NCBI GenBank assembly: GCA_964194845.1
Contig: CAXMNX010000071.1
Coordinates: 1 to 5,794, forward strand
Direction of reading: 5' to 3'
Source of the DNA: CAXMNX01 sp964194845
GTDB taxonomy: Bacteria > Pseudomonadota > Alphaproteobacteria > Rhodobacterales > Rhodobacteraceae
Length of the DNA: 5,794 bases
The notes below the pieces were generated by a model. The model ran no database searches. It saw only the letters and a list, made by a program, of their open reading frames with translations, and was not told the DNA's origin. Shown piece after piece: positions 1 to 5,794 of the stretch (positions are counted from its first letter, which is position 1; each line of letters starts with the position of its first letter). A program made the position numbers and the translations under genes.

Positions 1-22
1 ATGGCAACAAGGCCAAAACTCC

Positions 23-1531
23 ATGTCGCAACCCAAGCTCACCCTGTCGGGAATTTCCAAGTCATTCCCCGGTGTTCGCGCGTTGAACAACGTAAGCCTT
101 GAGCTTTATCCCGGCGAGGTCACCGCGTTGATCGGTGAAAACGGTGCCGGGAAATCGACTTTGGTCAAGTCCTTGACCGGAATTTACCAACCCGAGACCG
201 GCGAAATCCGGGTTGACGGAAAGGTCACTACCCTGCCCACGCCACACGCGGCATTTGAGCAGGGCATCACCGCAATTCACCAGGAAACCGTTCTGTTCGA
301 TGAGTTGACGGTGGCCGAGAACATCTTTCTTGGCCATGCGCCGCGCACCCGCTTCAAAACCATCGACTGGCGCAAGATGTTCGCGGCGGCGCGGGCGCTG
401 CTCGAAAACCTGGGCGCGACCCATATCGACGCTGAGATGCAACTGAAGGAACTGGGGATCGCAAATAAGCATCTGGTCGCCGTGGCGCGCGCCATGTCGA
501 TCGACGCCGAGATTGTCATCATGGACGAGCCGACCGCGGCCTTGTCGCACAAAGAGATCGAGGATCTCTTTGTGTTGATCGAATTTCTAAAGCGCGAGGG
601 CAAGGCAGTGCTGTTCATCTCGCACAAGCTCTATGAAATCTACCGGATCGCGGATCGTTTCACGGTGTTTCGCGATGGTGAAATGGTCGGCAAGGGTTTG
701 TTGAAAAACACCACCCAGGACGAGATTGTCCGCCTCATGGTTGGCCGATCGGTCGAACAGATTTTTCCCAAACGACAGGCCGACATCGGCGATACGGTTT
801 TTTCGGTCAGAGGCCTGTGCCATCCGACCGAGTTTGCCGACATATCCTTTGACTTGCGAGAGGGCGAAATTCTTGGCTTTTATGGTCTGGTCGGTGCCGG
901 GCGCAGCGAGGTCATGCAGGCCATATTCGGCATTACCCGTCCAAGCGCCGGCGCTGTCGAACTGGATGGTGCCCCAGTCAGCGCCCGATCACCGGCGGAT
1001 GCAATCGGCGCGGGCATCGTCTATGTGCCCGAAGAACGCGGCCAGCAGGGCGTCGTGGCGGACTTGCCGATCTTTCAGAACATATCGTTGCCGTCGATGC
1101 ATAAAACGTCCAAGAACGGGTTCATTCGGCTGGCGGAAGAGTTTGCGCTTTCACGGGAATTCACCAAGCATATTGATTTGCGCGCGGCATCGCTCAGCCA
1201 AAACGTCGGCACGCTTTCGGGCGGCAACCAGCAAAAGGTGGTCATCGCCAAATGGCTGGCAACCCAGCCTCGGGTCATCATTCTGGATGAGCCCACTAAA
1301 GGCATCGACATCGGCTCTAAAGCGGCGGTGCATGAGTTTATGGGCGAACTGGTTAGTCAGGGGCTGAGCGTCATCATGATATCGTCCGAACTACCGGAAA
1401 TCATGGGCATGAGCGACCGGATCGTTGTTATGCGCGAAGGGCGCATCGTTGTGATCCACGATAACGACGATACCCTCAGCGCCGAACTGCTGGTCAAAAC
1501 CGCCGCCGATATTCTGGAAGACGTGGCATGA
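23..1531 (+). CDS. rhaT: L-rhamnose ABC transporter, two-domain ATP-binding protein RhaT
   Basis: Cytoplasmic ATPase that powers sugar import through RhaP/RhaQ. At 502 aa it has the usual length of the RbsA/MglA/AraG class, with two nucleotide-binding domains in one chain. Domain 1 has a canonical Walker A (GENGAGKST, residues 38-46), Walker B (IVIMDEP, 164-170) and H-loop His201. Its signature segment reads LGIANKHLV (144-152), a departure from LSxxQ. Domain 2 has the lysine-less P-loop usual for this class (GLVGAGRSE, 288-296), an intact LSGGNQQK signature (398-405), Walker B (VIILDEP, 418-424), and SSE where domain 1 has its H-loop SH. The start at 23 has a weak AAGG at 9-12 and gives the expected short lead into the first beta strand; the frame is open to the left edge, so a slightly earlier start cannot be excluded. 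It overlaps rhaP by 4 bases. The rhamnose assignment rests on the downstream mutarotase and the gene order. This symbol follows rhizobial usage; E. coli RhaT is an unrelated symporter. Confidence 0.93.
   Translation: MSQPKLTLSGISKSFPGVRALNNVSLELYPGEVTALIGENGAGKSTLVKSLTGIYQPETGEIRVDGKVTTLPTPHAAFEQGITAIHQETVLFDELTVAENIFLGHAPRTRFKTIDWRKMFAAARALLENLGATHIDAEMQLKELGIANKHLVAVARAMSIDAEIVIMDEPTAALSHKEIEDLFVLIEFLKREGKAVLFISHKLYEIYRIADRFTVFRDGEMVGKGLLKNTTQDEIVRLMVGRSVEQIFPKRQADIGDTVFSVRGLCHPTEFADISFDLREGEILGFYGLVGAGRSEVMQAIFGITRPSAGAVELDGAPVSARSPADAIGAGIVYVPEERGQQGVVADLPIFQNISLPSMHKTSKNGFIRLAEEFALSREFTKHIDLRAASLSQNVGTLSGGNQQKVVIAKWLATQPRVIILDEPTKGIDIGSKAAVHEFMGELVSQGLSVIMISSELPEIMGMSDRIVVMREGRIVVIHDNDDTLSAELLVKTAADILEDVA
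1516..1520 (+). promoter_or_regulatory. Ribosome binding site for rhaP, inside rhaT
   Basis: GGAAG lies seven bases before the rhaP ATG, within the last codons of rhaT. It supports the start at 1528, which would otherwise rest only on the ATGA overlap. Confidence 0.6.
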
Positions 1532-2505
1532 GACGGCTGTTCAACGGGCGCGAGATATGGCTGGCGCTGTTGATCGTGGTTCTGATCATTGCCACCTCGT
1601 TTCGGGCACCGGGGTTTGCGCAGCCGGGCAACCTGTTGGAAATATTTAACAACACGTCCATTTTGATGATCCTAGCACTTGGTCAGATGGCGGTCATAAT
1701 CACTCGCTCGATTGACCTCTCGATGGCATCAAATCTGGCCCTATCGGGCATGATCGTGGCGCTGATCAACGCTGCGTATCCGGCGATTCCCGTGCCGTAT
1801 CTGATGTTTCTGGCAGCTCTATGCGGCCTGGTTTTGGGCGCGTTCAACGGTATATTGGTGTGGAAACTGGGCATACCGGCAATCGTGGTGACGCTGGGGA
1901 CGCTGACAATATTTCGCGGGCTGATCTTTCAGATCGCCGGAGGAAAATGGGTGAACGCTGATAAATTCAGCGTAGATTTTGTGCAGTTTACCCGTATCGA
2001 CGTGCTCGGGCTGCCGCTGTTGTCGTGGTATGCCATTGTCATCGCGGCGTTGTTTTTCCTGTTGATGACACGCACCCCGCTGGGCCGATCGATCTACGCG
2101 ATCGGGGTCAATCCGACCGCATCCGTCTATGCCGGGATCGATGTCGGGCGCACCACGTTCATCGCTTTTTGTATCTCTGGCGCGCTGGCCGGTTTCTGCG
2201 GTTATCTGTGGGTGTCGCGGTTTGTGATCGGATCGGTGCAGGTCGCCAGCGGATATGAGCTGACCATCATCGCGGCCTGTGTGATCGGCGGCGTGTCCAT
2301 CGCCGGCGGGGTCGGCACGGTCGGCAGCGCGATGCTGGGAGCGTTGTTCCTGGGGGTGATCAACAGCGCCCTGCCGGTGATCAACATTTCGCCGTTCTGG
2401 CAGATGGCGATCTCGGGGTTTGCGATCATTCTTGCGGTCGTACTGAACGCCCGCGCCGAGAAACAGAAAGGCCGCATCATTCTCAGGACCGAGGGCGCAA
2501 CATGA
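1528..2505 (+). CDS. rhaP: L-rhamnose ABC transporter, permease RhaP
   Basis: Inner-membrane permease of the BPD_transp_2 family (RbsC/AraH-like), 325 aa, the normal family size. It is highly hydrophobic, with segments at about residues 11-25, 44-58, 70-85, 92-110, 115-135, 168-181, 211-230, 246-280 and 293-307. Family landmarks include SIDLSMAS (61-68), the NGILVWKLGIPAIVVTLGT stretch (107-125), a cytoplasmic loop GVNPTASVYAGI (193-204) expected to contact the ATPase, and the glycine-rich CVIGGVSIAGGVGTVGSA segment (251-268). No cleavable signal peptide is apparent; the first segment looks like a membrane anchor. The ATG overlaps the rhaT stop (ATGA) and has a good ribosome site, GGAAG at 1516-1520. 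It probably pairs with RhaQ as a heterodimer, since two different permease genes sit beside one double ATPase. Family membership is clear; the sugar is inferred from context. Confidence 0.93.
   Translation: MRRLFNGREIWLALLIVVLIIATSFRAPGFAQPGNLLEIFNNTSILMILALGQMAVIITRSIDLSMASNLALSGMIVALINAAYPAIPVPYLMFLAALCGLVLGAFNGILVWKLGIPAIVVTLGTLTIFRGLIFQIAGGKWVNADKFSVDFVQFTRIDVLGLPLLSWYAIVIAALFFLLMTRTPLGRSIYAIGVNPTASVYAGIDVGRTTFIAFCISGALAGFCGYLWVSRFVIGSVQVASGYELTIIAACVIGGVSIAGGVGTVGSAMLGALFLGVINSALPVINISPFWQMAISGFAIILAVVLNARAEKQKGRIILRTEGAT
2491..2495 (+). promoter_or_regulatory. Ribosome binding site for rhaQ, inside rhaP
   Basis: GAGGG lies six bases before the rhaQ ATG, in the last codons of rhaP. It supports the overlapping start at 2502. 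Confidence 0.6.
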
Positions 2506-3506
2506 GCGAACGGGCATCGCAAACGCGCAGGATACCGGACCGCCTCGACCGTCCGTTGCGCGCGGCGTTGTTGTCGTGGCCGATGCTGATGCTGGCCGTG
2601 GCGATCTTTATTTTCATTTTGAATTCCCTTGCCACGCCCTACTTTCTGTCGCCGTGGTCGCTGTCGGATGCCACGTTCAACTTTACCGAAAAGGCCCTGA
2701 TCGCGCTGGCCATGGCCTTGCTGATCATTTCCGGGGAGATTGACTTGTCGGTCTCAGCAATCATCGCGGTGGCCTCAACGATGATGGGGCTGGCGTTGCA
2801 ATTTGGCGTCGGCACGCCGGGGTTGGTGGCTATCGGCATCGCCACCGGAATGGCCTGCGGGGCGTTCAACGGGGCGCTGGTCACTGGCCTTGGCTTGCCC
2901 TCGATCGTGGTGACGATCGGCACCATGAGCTTTTTTCGGGGCATTTCGTTTATCGTGCTCGGGGATCAGGCGTTCAAAGGGTATCCGACCAGTTTCGGCT
3001 ATTTCGGGCAGGGCTATGTCTGGTGGGTGATCTCGTTTGAATTTGTGCTGTTTCTGGGCGCGGCGGTGGCATATTATGTGCTGCTGCACCACACCAGTTT
3101 CGGGCGGCAAATATTCGTCATCGGCAACAACAAGACTGCCGCGCGGTATTCCGGGGTTCGGGTCGAGCGGGTGAAATTCATCCTGTTCTGCCTGACCGGG
3201 CTGATGTCGGGGATTGCGGCGGTGCTGCTGACCTCGCGGCTGGCTTCGACTCGTCCCTCGATCGCCGCCGGGTGGGAGCTGGAGGTGATCACGATGGTGG
3301 TGCTTGGCGGGGTGGCGATCCTGGGCGGGGTCGGCAGCATTCAGGGCGTGGTGATCGCTGCGTTCATCATGGGGCTGGTGACATTCGGACTGGCGCTGCT
3401 GAACGTTCCGGGCATCGTCATTTCGATCTTCATCGGCGCGCTGCTGATCGGGGTCATTGCCCTTCCAATCGTCATTGGCCGCATCCGCGCGAGGATTGGC
3501 GCATGA
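2502..3506 (+). CDS. rhaQ: L-rhamnose ABC transporter, second permease RhaQ
   Basis: Second BPD_transp_2 permease, 334 aa, a paralogue of RhaP. It carries a basic N-terminal tail of about 22 residues before the first membrane segment (24-42). Shared landmarks occur in the same order as in RhaP: ISGEIDLSVS (76-85), NGALVTGLGLPSIVVTIGT (123-141), the ATPase-facing loop GNNKTAARYSGV (208-219) and VVLGGVAILGGVGSIQG (266-282), followed by a hydrophobic C-terminus (306-326). The start overlaps the rhaP stop by ATGA and has GAGGG at 2491-2495, six bases upstream. With RhaP it should form the translocation channel. The position after rhaP and before the mutarotase matches the rhizobial rhamnose operon; substrate assignment depends on that context, as permeases of this family are poorly discriminating by sequence alone. 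Confidence 0.93.
   Translation: MSERASQTRRIPDRLDRPLRAALLSWPMLMLAVAIFIFILNSLATPYFLSPWSLSDATFNFTEKALIALAMALLIISGEIDLSVSAIIAVASTMMGLALQFGVGTPGLVAIGIATGMACGAFNGALVTGLGLPSIVVTIGTMSFFRGISFIVLGDQAFKGYPTSFGYFGQGYVWWVISFEFVLFLGAAVAYYVLLHHTSFGRQIFVIGNNKTAARYSGVRVERVKFILFCLTGLMSGIAAVLLTSRLASTRPSIAAGWELEVITMVVLGGVAILGGVGSIQGVVIAAFIMGLVTFGLALLNVPGIVISIFIGALLIGVIALPIVIGRIRARIGA
3491..3495 (+). promoter_or_regulatory. Ribosome binding site for rhaM, inside rhaQ
   Basis: GAGGA lies seven bases before the ATG at 3503. It decides the rhaM start, because the reading frame itself stays open much further upstream inside rhaQ. Confidence 0.65.
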
Positions 3507-3823
3507 GCGACGAAAAATACGCCTTCAAGATGCTGCTGAATCCCGGCATGGCGGATGAATACCGCGCCCGCCACTATGCGATCTGGCCGGAACTGTCGGC
3601 AGCACTCAGGGCCGCTGGCGTGCGCGATTATTCCATCCACCTGGACCGCGAAACCAACATTCTGTTCGCGGTTATGTGGCGGCGGCACGACCATACGCTG
3701 GACGATCTGGCGCGCACCGATATCATGCGCAAATGGTGGGATCACATGGGCGATATCATGCAGACCCATCCCGGCGGCGAGCCGGAGACGAGCGCGCTTG
3801 AATGCCTGTTTCATCTGGAATGA
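3503..3823 (+). CDS. rhaM: L-rhamnose mutarotase RhaM (RhaU)
   Basis: Small cytoplasmic enzyme, 106 aa, that interconverts the alpha and beta anomers of L-rhamnose. Length and sequence match E. coli RhaM/YiiL (104 aa, from memory). The N-terminal EYRARHYAIWPEL block (19-31) contains Tyr20 and His24, corresponding to the catalytic Tyr18 and His22 of the E. coli enzyme. The paired tryptophans 78-79 in RKWWDHM match the conserved WW that lines the sugar pocket. The dimeric alpha/beta-barrel (ferredoxin-like) fold is known for the family. The ATG at 3503 overlaps the rhaQ stop by ATGA and has GAGGA at 3491-3495, seven bases upstream. The frame extends further upstream, but that stretch lies inside rhaQ and is not homologous. 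This is the most specific indicator that the operon handles L-rhamnose. It is called rhaU in Rhizobium leguminosarum. Confidence 0.94.
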   Translation: MSDEKYAFKMLLNPGMADEYRARHYAIWPELSAALRAAGVRDYSIHLDRETNILFAVMWRRHDHTLDDLARTDIMRKWWDHMGDIMQTHPGGEPETSALECLFHLE

Positions 3824-5226
3824 CCAGCCTGTCGCCAGCGCGCATTGTCGCCGTTATCGATATTGGCAAAACCAATGCCAAGCTGGCGCTGGTTGATGTG
3901 CAGAAGGGCTGCGAAATTGCGGTGCGCAGGATCGCCAATACGCAACTGACCGACGGTCCATACCCCCACGCGGATACTGATGGAATCTGGGATTTTCTGT
4001 GTAAATCAATGGCCGAACTTAACCGGCAGGAATCCATTGACGCGATCAGCTGTACGACCCACGGCGCCAGCGCCGCGCTTGTAACCGCTACGGGCGAACT
4101 TGCATTGCCGGTGCTTGATTATGAATATGGCGGTCCCGACGATTGCGATGATGAATACGCCCGCGCAAGGCCGGATTTCCGACAAAGCATGACGCCACCG
4201 CTTCCGGGCGGGCTGAACCTTGGTAAGCAGTTATTCTGGCAGGCCAGACAATTTCCGGGTGAATTTTCTCGCGCCAAATGGATATTGCTCTATCCCCAAT
4301 ACTGGGGATTTCGCCTGACCGGCGTCGCGTCGAGCGAAATCACCTCGGTGGGCTGCCATACCGACTTGTGGAATTTCAGAACCGACAAGTTCTCCGATCT
4401 CGTGGCTGCGCAGGGCTGGGAGGCTAAATTTGCGCCATTTCGCGCGGCCAACGATGTTCTGGGGCCAATCACGCCGGAACTGGTGAAAGAACTGGGACTG
4501 CGCCAGGCTATTCCGGTGCATGTTGGAATTCACGATTCCAACGCCTCGCTGCTGCCGCATGTGACTGCACGCAATGCGCCATTCGCGGTTGTATCCACCG
4601 GCACCTGGGTTGTCATTTGCGCACCGGGCGGCGATCTGGAGAACCTCGACCCCGCGCGTGATAGCTATTCCAACATCGACATGTTGGGGCGGCACGTATC
4701 ATCCGCGCGGTTCATGGGCGGGCGGGAATTTACTGATCTGGTCGGGGACGATGCGCATCAAGCTGACGCTGAGACGATCGAACGCGTCCTCGAAACCGGA
4801 TGGATGCTCCTGCCGTCGGTCAGCCGCGGAAGTGGCCCGTTTCCGACGCTGGACGCGCAATTAACGGTTGGGCGCAGCGAGATATCCGCGCAAGTGAATT
4901 GCACGATCGTATCCTTCTATCTGGCTATGATGACAGCCGAATGCTTGGCCTTGGCTGGTACGTCCGGCGATGTCATTGTCGAGGGACCGTTTGCCGAAAA
5001 TGATTTGTTTCTTCAAATGCTCGCCGCGGCGTGCCATAGGCCGGTTCTAGCCCAGAAATCAAGTCGCACCGGAACTTCCATAGGGGCCGCGTTGCTAGCA
5101 GCTGATCCGGCGAACAAATTGGCGCCCGCCGCCTCGGAACCGGTGGAAATTCAGTTTCCATTGGAAATGGCGGCCTATGCGCGGGAATGGCGAAAATCCA
5201 CCGAAATGGCATTGAGCGCAACCTGA
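3820..5226 (+). CDS. rhaK: FGGY-family carbohydrate kinase RhaK (rhamnulokinase-like)
   Basis: Cytoplasmic ATP-dependent sugar kinase, 468 aa, typical FGGY length. The N-terminal phosphate-binding loop is DIGKTNAKLAL (14-24), TTHGASAALV (79-88) follows, and the FGGY domain junction carries HDSNAS (238-243) with the presumed catalytic base Asp239. The C-terminal domain has the second phosphate motif STGTW (259-263), and EGPFAEN (388-394) and RTGTSIGAALLA (416-427) forming the adenosine pocket. The expected reaction is L-rhamnulose to L-rhamnulose-1-phosphate. In R. leguminosarum the operon's RhaK is also needed for transporter activity (established there, inferred here). The protein resembles that group more than the short E. 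coli RhaB type, judged from recalled sequences. I chose the start at 3820 because it overlaps the rhaM stop by ATGA as at the other junctions; an in-frame ATG at 3802 would add six residues (MPVSSG). Neither has a strong ribosome site. Confidence 0.88.
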   Translation: MTSLSPARIVAVIDIGKTNAKLALVDVQKGCEIAVRRIANTQLTDGPYPHADTDGIWDFLCKSMAELNRQESIDAISCTTHGASAALVTATGELALPVLDYEYGGPDDCDDEYARARPDFRQSMTPPLPGGLNLGKQLFWQARQFPGEFSRAKWILLYPQYWGFRLTGVASSEITSVGCHTDLWNFRTDKFSDLVAAQGWEAKFAPFRAANDVLGPITPELVKELGLRQAIPVHVGIHDSNASLLPHVTARNAPFAVVSTGTWVVICAPGGDLENLDPARDSYSNIDMLGRHVSSARFMGGREFTDLVGDDAHQADAETIERVLETGWMLLPSVSRGSGPFPTLDAQLTVGRSEISAQVNCTIVSFYLAMMTAECLALAGTSGDVIVEGPFAENDLFLQMLAAACHRPVLAQKSSRTGTSIGAALLAADPANKLAPAASEPVEIQFPLEMAAYAREWRKSTEMALSAT

Positions 5227-5314
5227 AGAACATTCAGATTATTCGCGAGCGATTGGGTCCTCCGCGTCTCTGTTTGGGTAATAAAACTAGTGACGTAGTT
5301 AGTCGTTTTTAGTC

Positions 5315-5326
5315 TTGAATATTCAA
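5315..5326. repeat. 12-base perfect palindrome in AT-rich segment
   Basis: TTGAATATTCAA equals its own reverse complement. It lies 88 bases after the rhaK stop in the most AT-rich part of the window. A dimeric regulator site is possible, but in AT-rich DNA such a palindrome can arise by chance and no regulated gene is visible nearby. Confidence 0.4.
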
Positions 5327-5391
5327 TATCAACAATTGGTGTAGAAAACTCGCAAATCGGTTCCGAATTCCGGCTCTAAAAATATAATTGA

Positions 5392-5408
5392 GGGTGACCC
5401 ACTTGGGT
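5392..5408. repeat. Overlapping GGGT/ACCC inverted repeats
   Basis: GGGTGACCC (5392-5400) is a 4-base inverted repeat around a central G. Its right arm is reused in ACCCACTTGGGT (5397-5408), a 5-base stem with a 2-base loop. The two hairpins are mutually exclusive because they share the ACCC arm. No T-run follows. Function is unknown. Confidence 0.35.
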
Positions 5409-5471
5409 ATACAACCTAGTTTGTGACAGACTTTGCTTATGCAATTGCTGGCATGCGACCAATCTAAGCAA

Positions 5472-5505
5472 CCCAAATGCCTTTGTCCGCACTTAGGCAT
5501 TTAGG
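5472..5505. repeat. Imperfect inverted repeat, 11-position stem with 12-base loop
   Basis: AAATGCCT (5475-5482) pairs perfectly with AGGCATTT (5495-5502). After one C/A mismatch, CC (5472-5473) pairs with GG (5504-5505). The loop is 5483-5494. A run of T on either side is missing, so it is not a canonical intrinsic terminator. It could be an RNA hairpin, a regulator site or an end of a repeat element. Confidence 0.45.
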
Positions 5506-5570
5506 AGAACCAAATAGCTGCGAGGGGCACGAACGGCAGCTATGCGAAAGTTGCATTGCAACAGGCGACG

Positions 5571-5589
5571 AACCGGCGAATGTCCGGTT
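5571..5589. repeat. Short inverted repeat AACCGG/CCGGTT
   Basis: AACCGG (5571-5576) and CCGGTT (5584-5589) form a perfect 6-base stem with a 7-base loop. The right arm lies in the first copy of the degenerate direct repeat, so the hairpin may simply be part of that repeat element. Confidence 0.35.
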
Positions 5590-5596
5590 AGGGCCG
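5579..5596 (+). repeat. Degenerate direct repeat, copy 1
   Basis: AATGTCCGGTTAGGGCCG resembles copy 2 at 5692-5710. The two share AATGTC, a G, TT and GGGCCG in the same order, with one extra base in copy 2. I recall similar GTCCG..GGGCCG stretches as frequent noncoding sequence in rhodobacterial genomes, but this is from memory and not verified. Confidence 0.4.
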
Positions 5597-5691
5597 TCCA
5601 TGATCTCGTTTGTATACTGCGGGCGCGCAATACCTTTATCTCAAGCGTGGTAGGTTTGGGCTCGGAACCGCCGTTCGCCGCATCATTCGCC

Positions 5692-5710
5692 AATGTCGGC
5701 TTTCGGGCCG
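5692..5710 (+). repeat. Degenerate direct repeat, copy 2
   Basis: AATGTCGGCTTTCGGGCCG, 113 bases downstream of copy 1. The match is imperfect, as expected for old dispersed or decayed repeats rather than a recent duplication. Confidence 0.4.
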
Positions 5711-5794
5711 GAAACGTCAAAATGATCGATCCAAGTGAATGTTGGCGCACAGCGGCACTGTCAGAAGAAAACGGGTTGAGGCGGGCAGGTCGGA

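Larger units (their letters stand above)
5227..5794. other. Intergenic region after the rhamnose operon, no convincing gene
   Basis: 568 bases from the rhaK stop to the window edge. Short frames exist on both strands (for example minus strand 5309-5500 and 5493-5750), but none has a recognisable product. The composition is uneven: 5281-5340 is 17/60 G+C, against a GC-rich operon (2281-2340 is 45/60), and GC rises again after about 5520. The region holds a 12-base palindrome, a long imperfect inverted repeat, a GGGT/ACCC cluster and a duplicated degenerate motif, listed separately. No strong intrinsic terminator and no convincing sigma-70 promoter was found. It may be plain intergenic DNA containing dispersed repeats, or the remains of a decayed gene. 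Confidence 0.6.

Noticed and set aside
1..103. ATG at base 1 opening a 33-codon frame.
   Set aside because: It ends inside rhaT and has no recognisable product; it is out of frame with the ATPase, which is unmistakable.
726..1367. Plus-strand frame of 213 codons inside rhaT.
   Set aside because: Shifted shadow of the second ATPase domain, rich in Arg and Ser, with no domain of its own.
1819..2517. Long minus-strand frame (232 codons) opposite rhaP.
   Set aside because: Its composition is rich in Arg, Asp, His and Gln, as expected from the complement of a hydrophobic membrane protein; rhaP is clearly the real gene.
5285..5310. Possible intrinsic terminator: AACTA/TAGTT stem followed by TTTTT.
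   Set aside because: The stem is only five AT-rich pairs with a 6-base loop, and five bases separate it from the T-run, so it is too weak to call.
5421..5444. Promoter-like TTGTGA and TATGCA boxes.
   Set aside because: The spacer is only 12 bases and no gene follows, so a sigma-70 promoter is not supported.
5309..5500. Minus-strand frame of 63 codons.
   Set aside because: It lies in the AT-rich segment, has no recognisable product and runs through inverted repeats.
5493..5750. Minus-strand frame of 85 codons.
   Set aside because: No recognisable domain or ribosome site, and it spans the duplicated degenerate motif and hairpins; more likely a chance open frame.
5722..5794. Frame from ATG 5722 open to the right edge (MIDPSECWRTAALSEENG...), with GGAAA seven bases upstream.
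   Set aside because: Only 24 codons are visible, the product is not recognised, and it starts just after a degenerate noncoding repeat. It could be real only if the next sequence extends it.

Overview
The window carries the distal part of an L-rhamnose uptake and catabolism operon. Five genes lie on the + strand from base 23 to 5226: a two-domain sugar ABC ATPase (rhaT in rhizobial naming), two paralogous membrane permeases (rhaP, rhaQ), an L-rhamnose mutarotase (rhaM, called rhaU in rhizobia) and an FGGY-family carbohydrate kinase (rhaK). The gene order T-P-Q-U-K matches the rhamnose locus known from Rhizobium leguminosarum. That order, the GC-rich coding sequence and the protein sequences suggest an alphaproteobacterium. 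A marine or rhodobacterial relative is plausible, but this is inference; no taxonomic marker is present.

Layout: bases 1-22 are a left edge without a resolvable gene; the periplasmic binding protein gene (rhaS) would be expected just outside. rhaT, rhaP, rhaQ and rhaM are joined by 4-base ATGA stop/start overlaps. rhaM joins rhaK the same way if rhaK starts at 3820. The operon therefore has no intergenic space and is very likely one translationally coupled transcript. No promoter is visible inside it.

How the genes work together: RhaP and RhaQ form the inner-membrane pore, the single RhaT polypeptide supplies both nucleotide-binding domains, and an external binding protein not seen here would deliver the sugar. 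RhaM interconverts the alpha and beta anomers. RhaK phosphorylates the sugar (expected substrate L-rhamnulose after isomerisation) and, in the characterised rhizobial system, is also needed for transport activity. The isomerase, the aldolase or dehydrogenase and the regulator are not in the window.

Bases 5227-5794 contain no convincing gene. The first part is AT-rich (5281-5340 is 17/60 G+C) and holds a 12-base palindrome and some inverted repeats. The last part returns to higher GC and contains two copies of a short degenerate motif that look like dispersed intergenic repeat or decayed sequence. I found no previously undescribed system; the notable points are the compact coupled organisation, a degenerate ABC signature in RhaT domain 1 and the structured 3' intergenic region.
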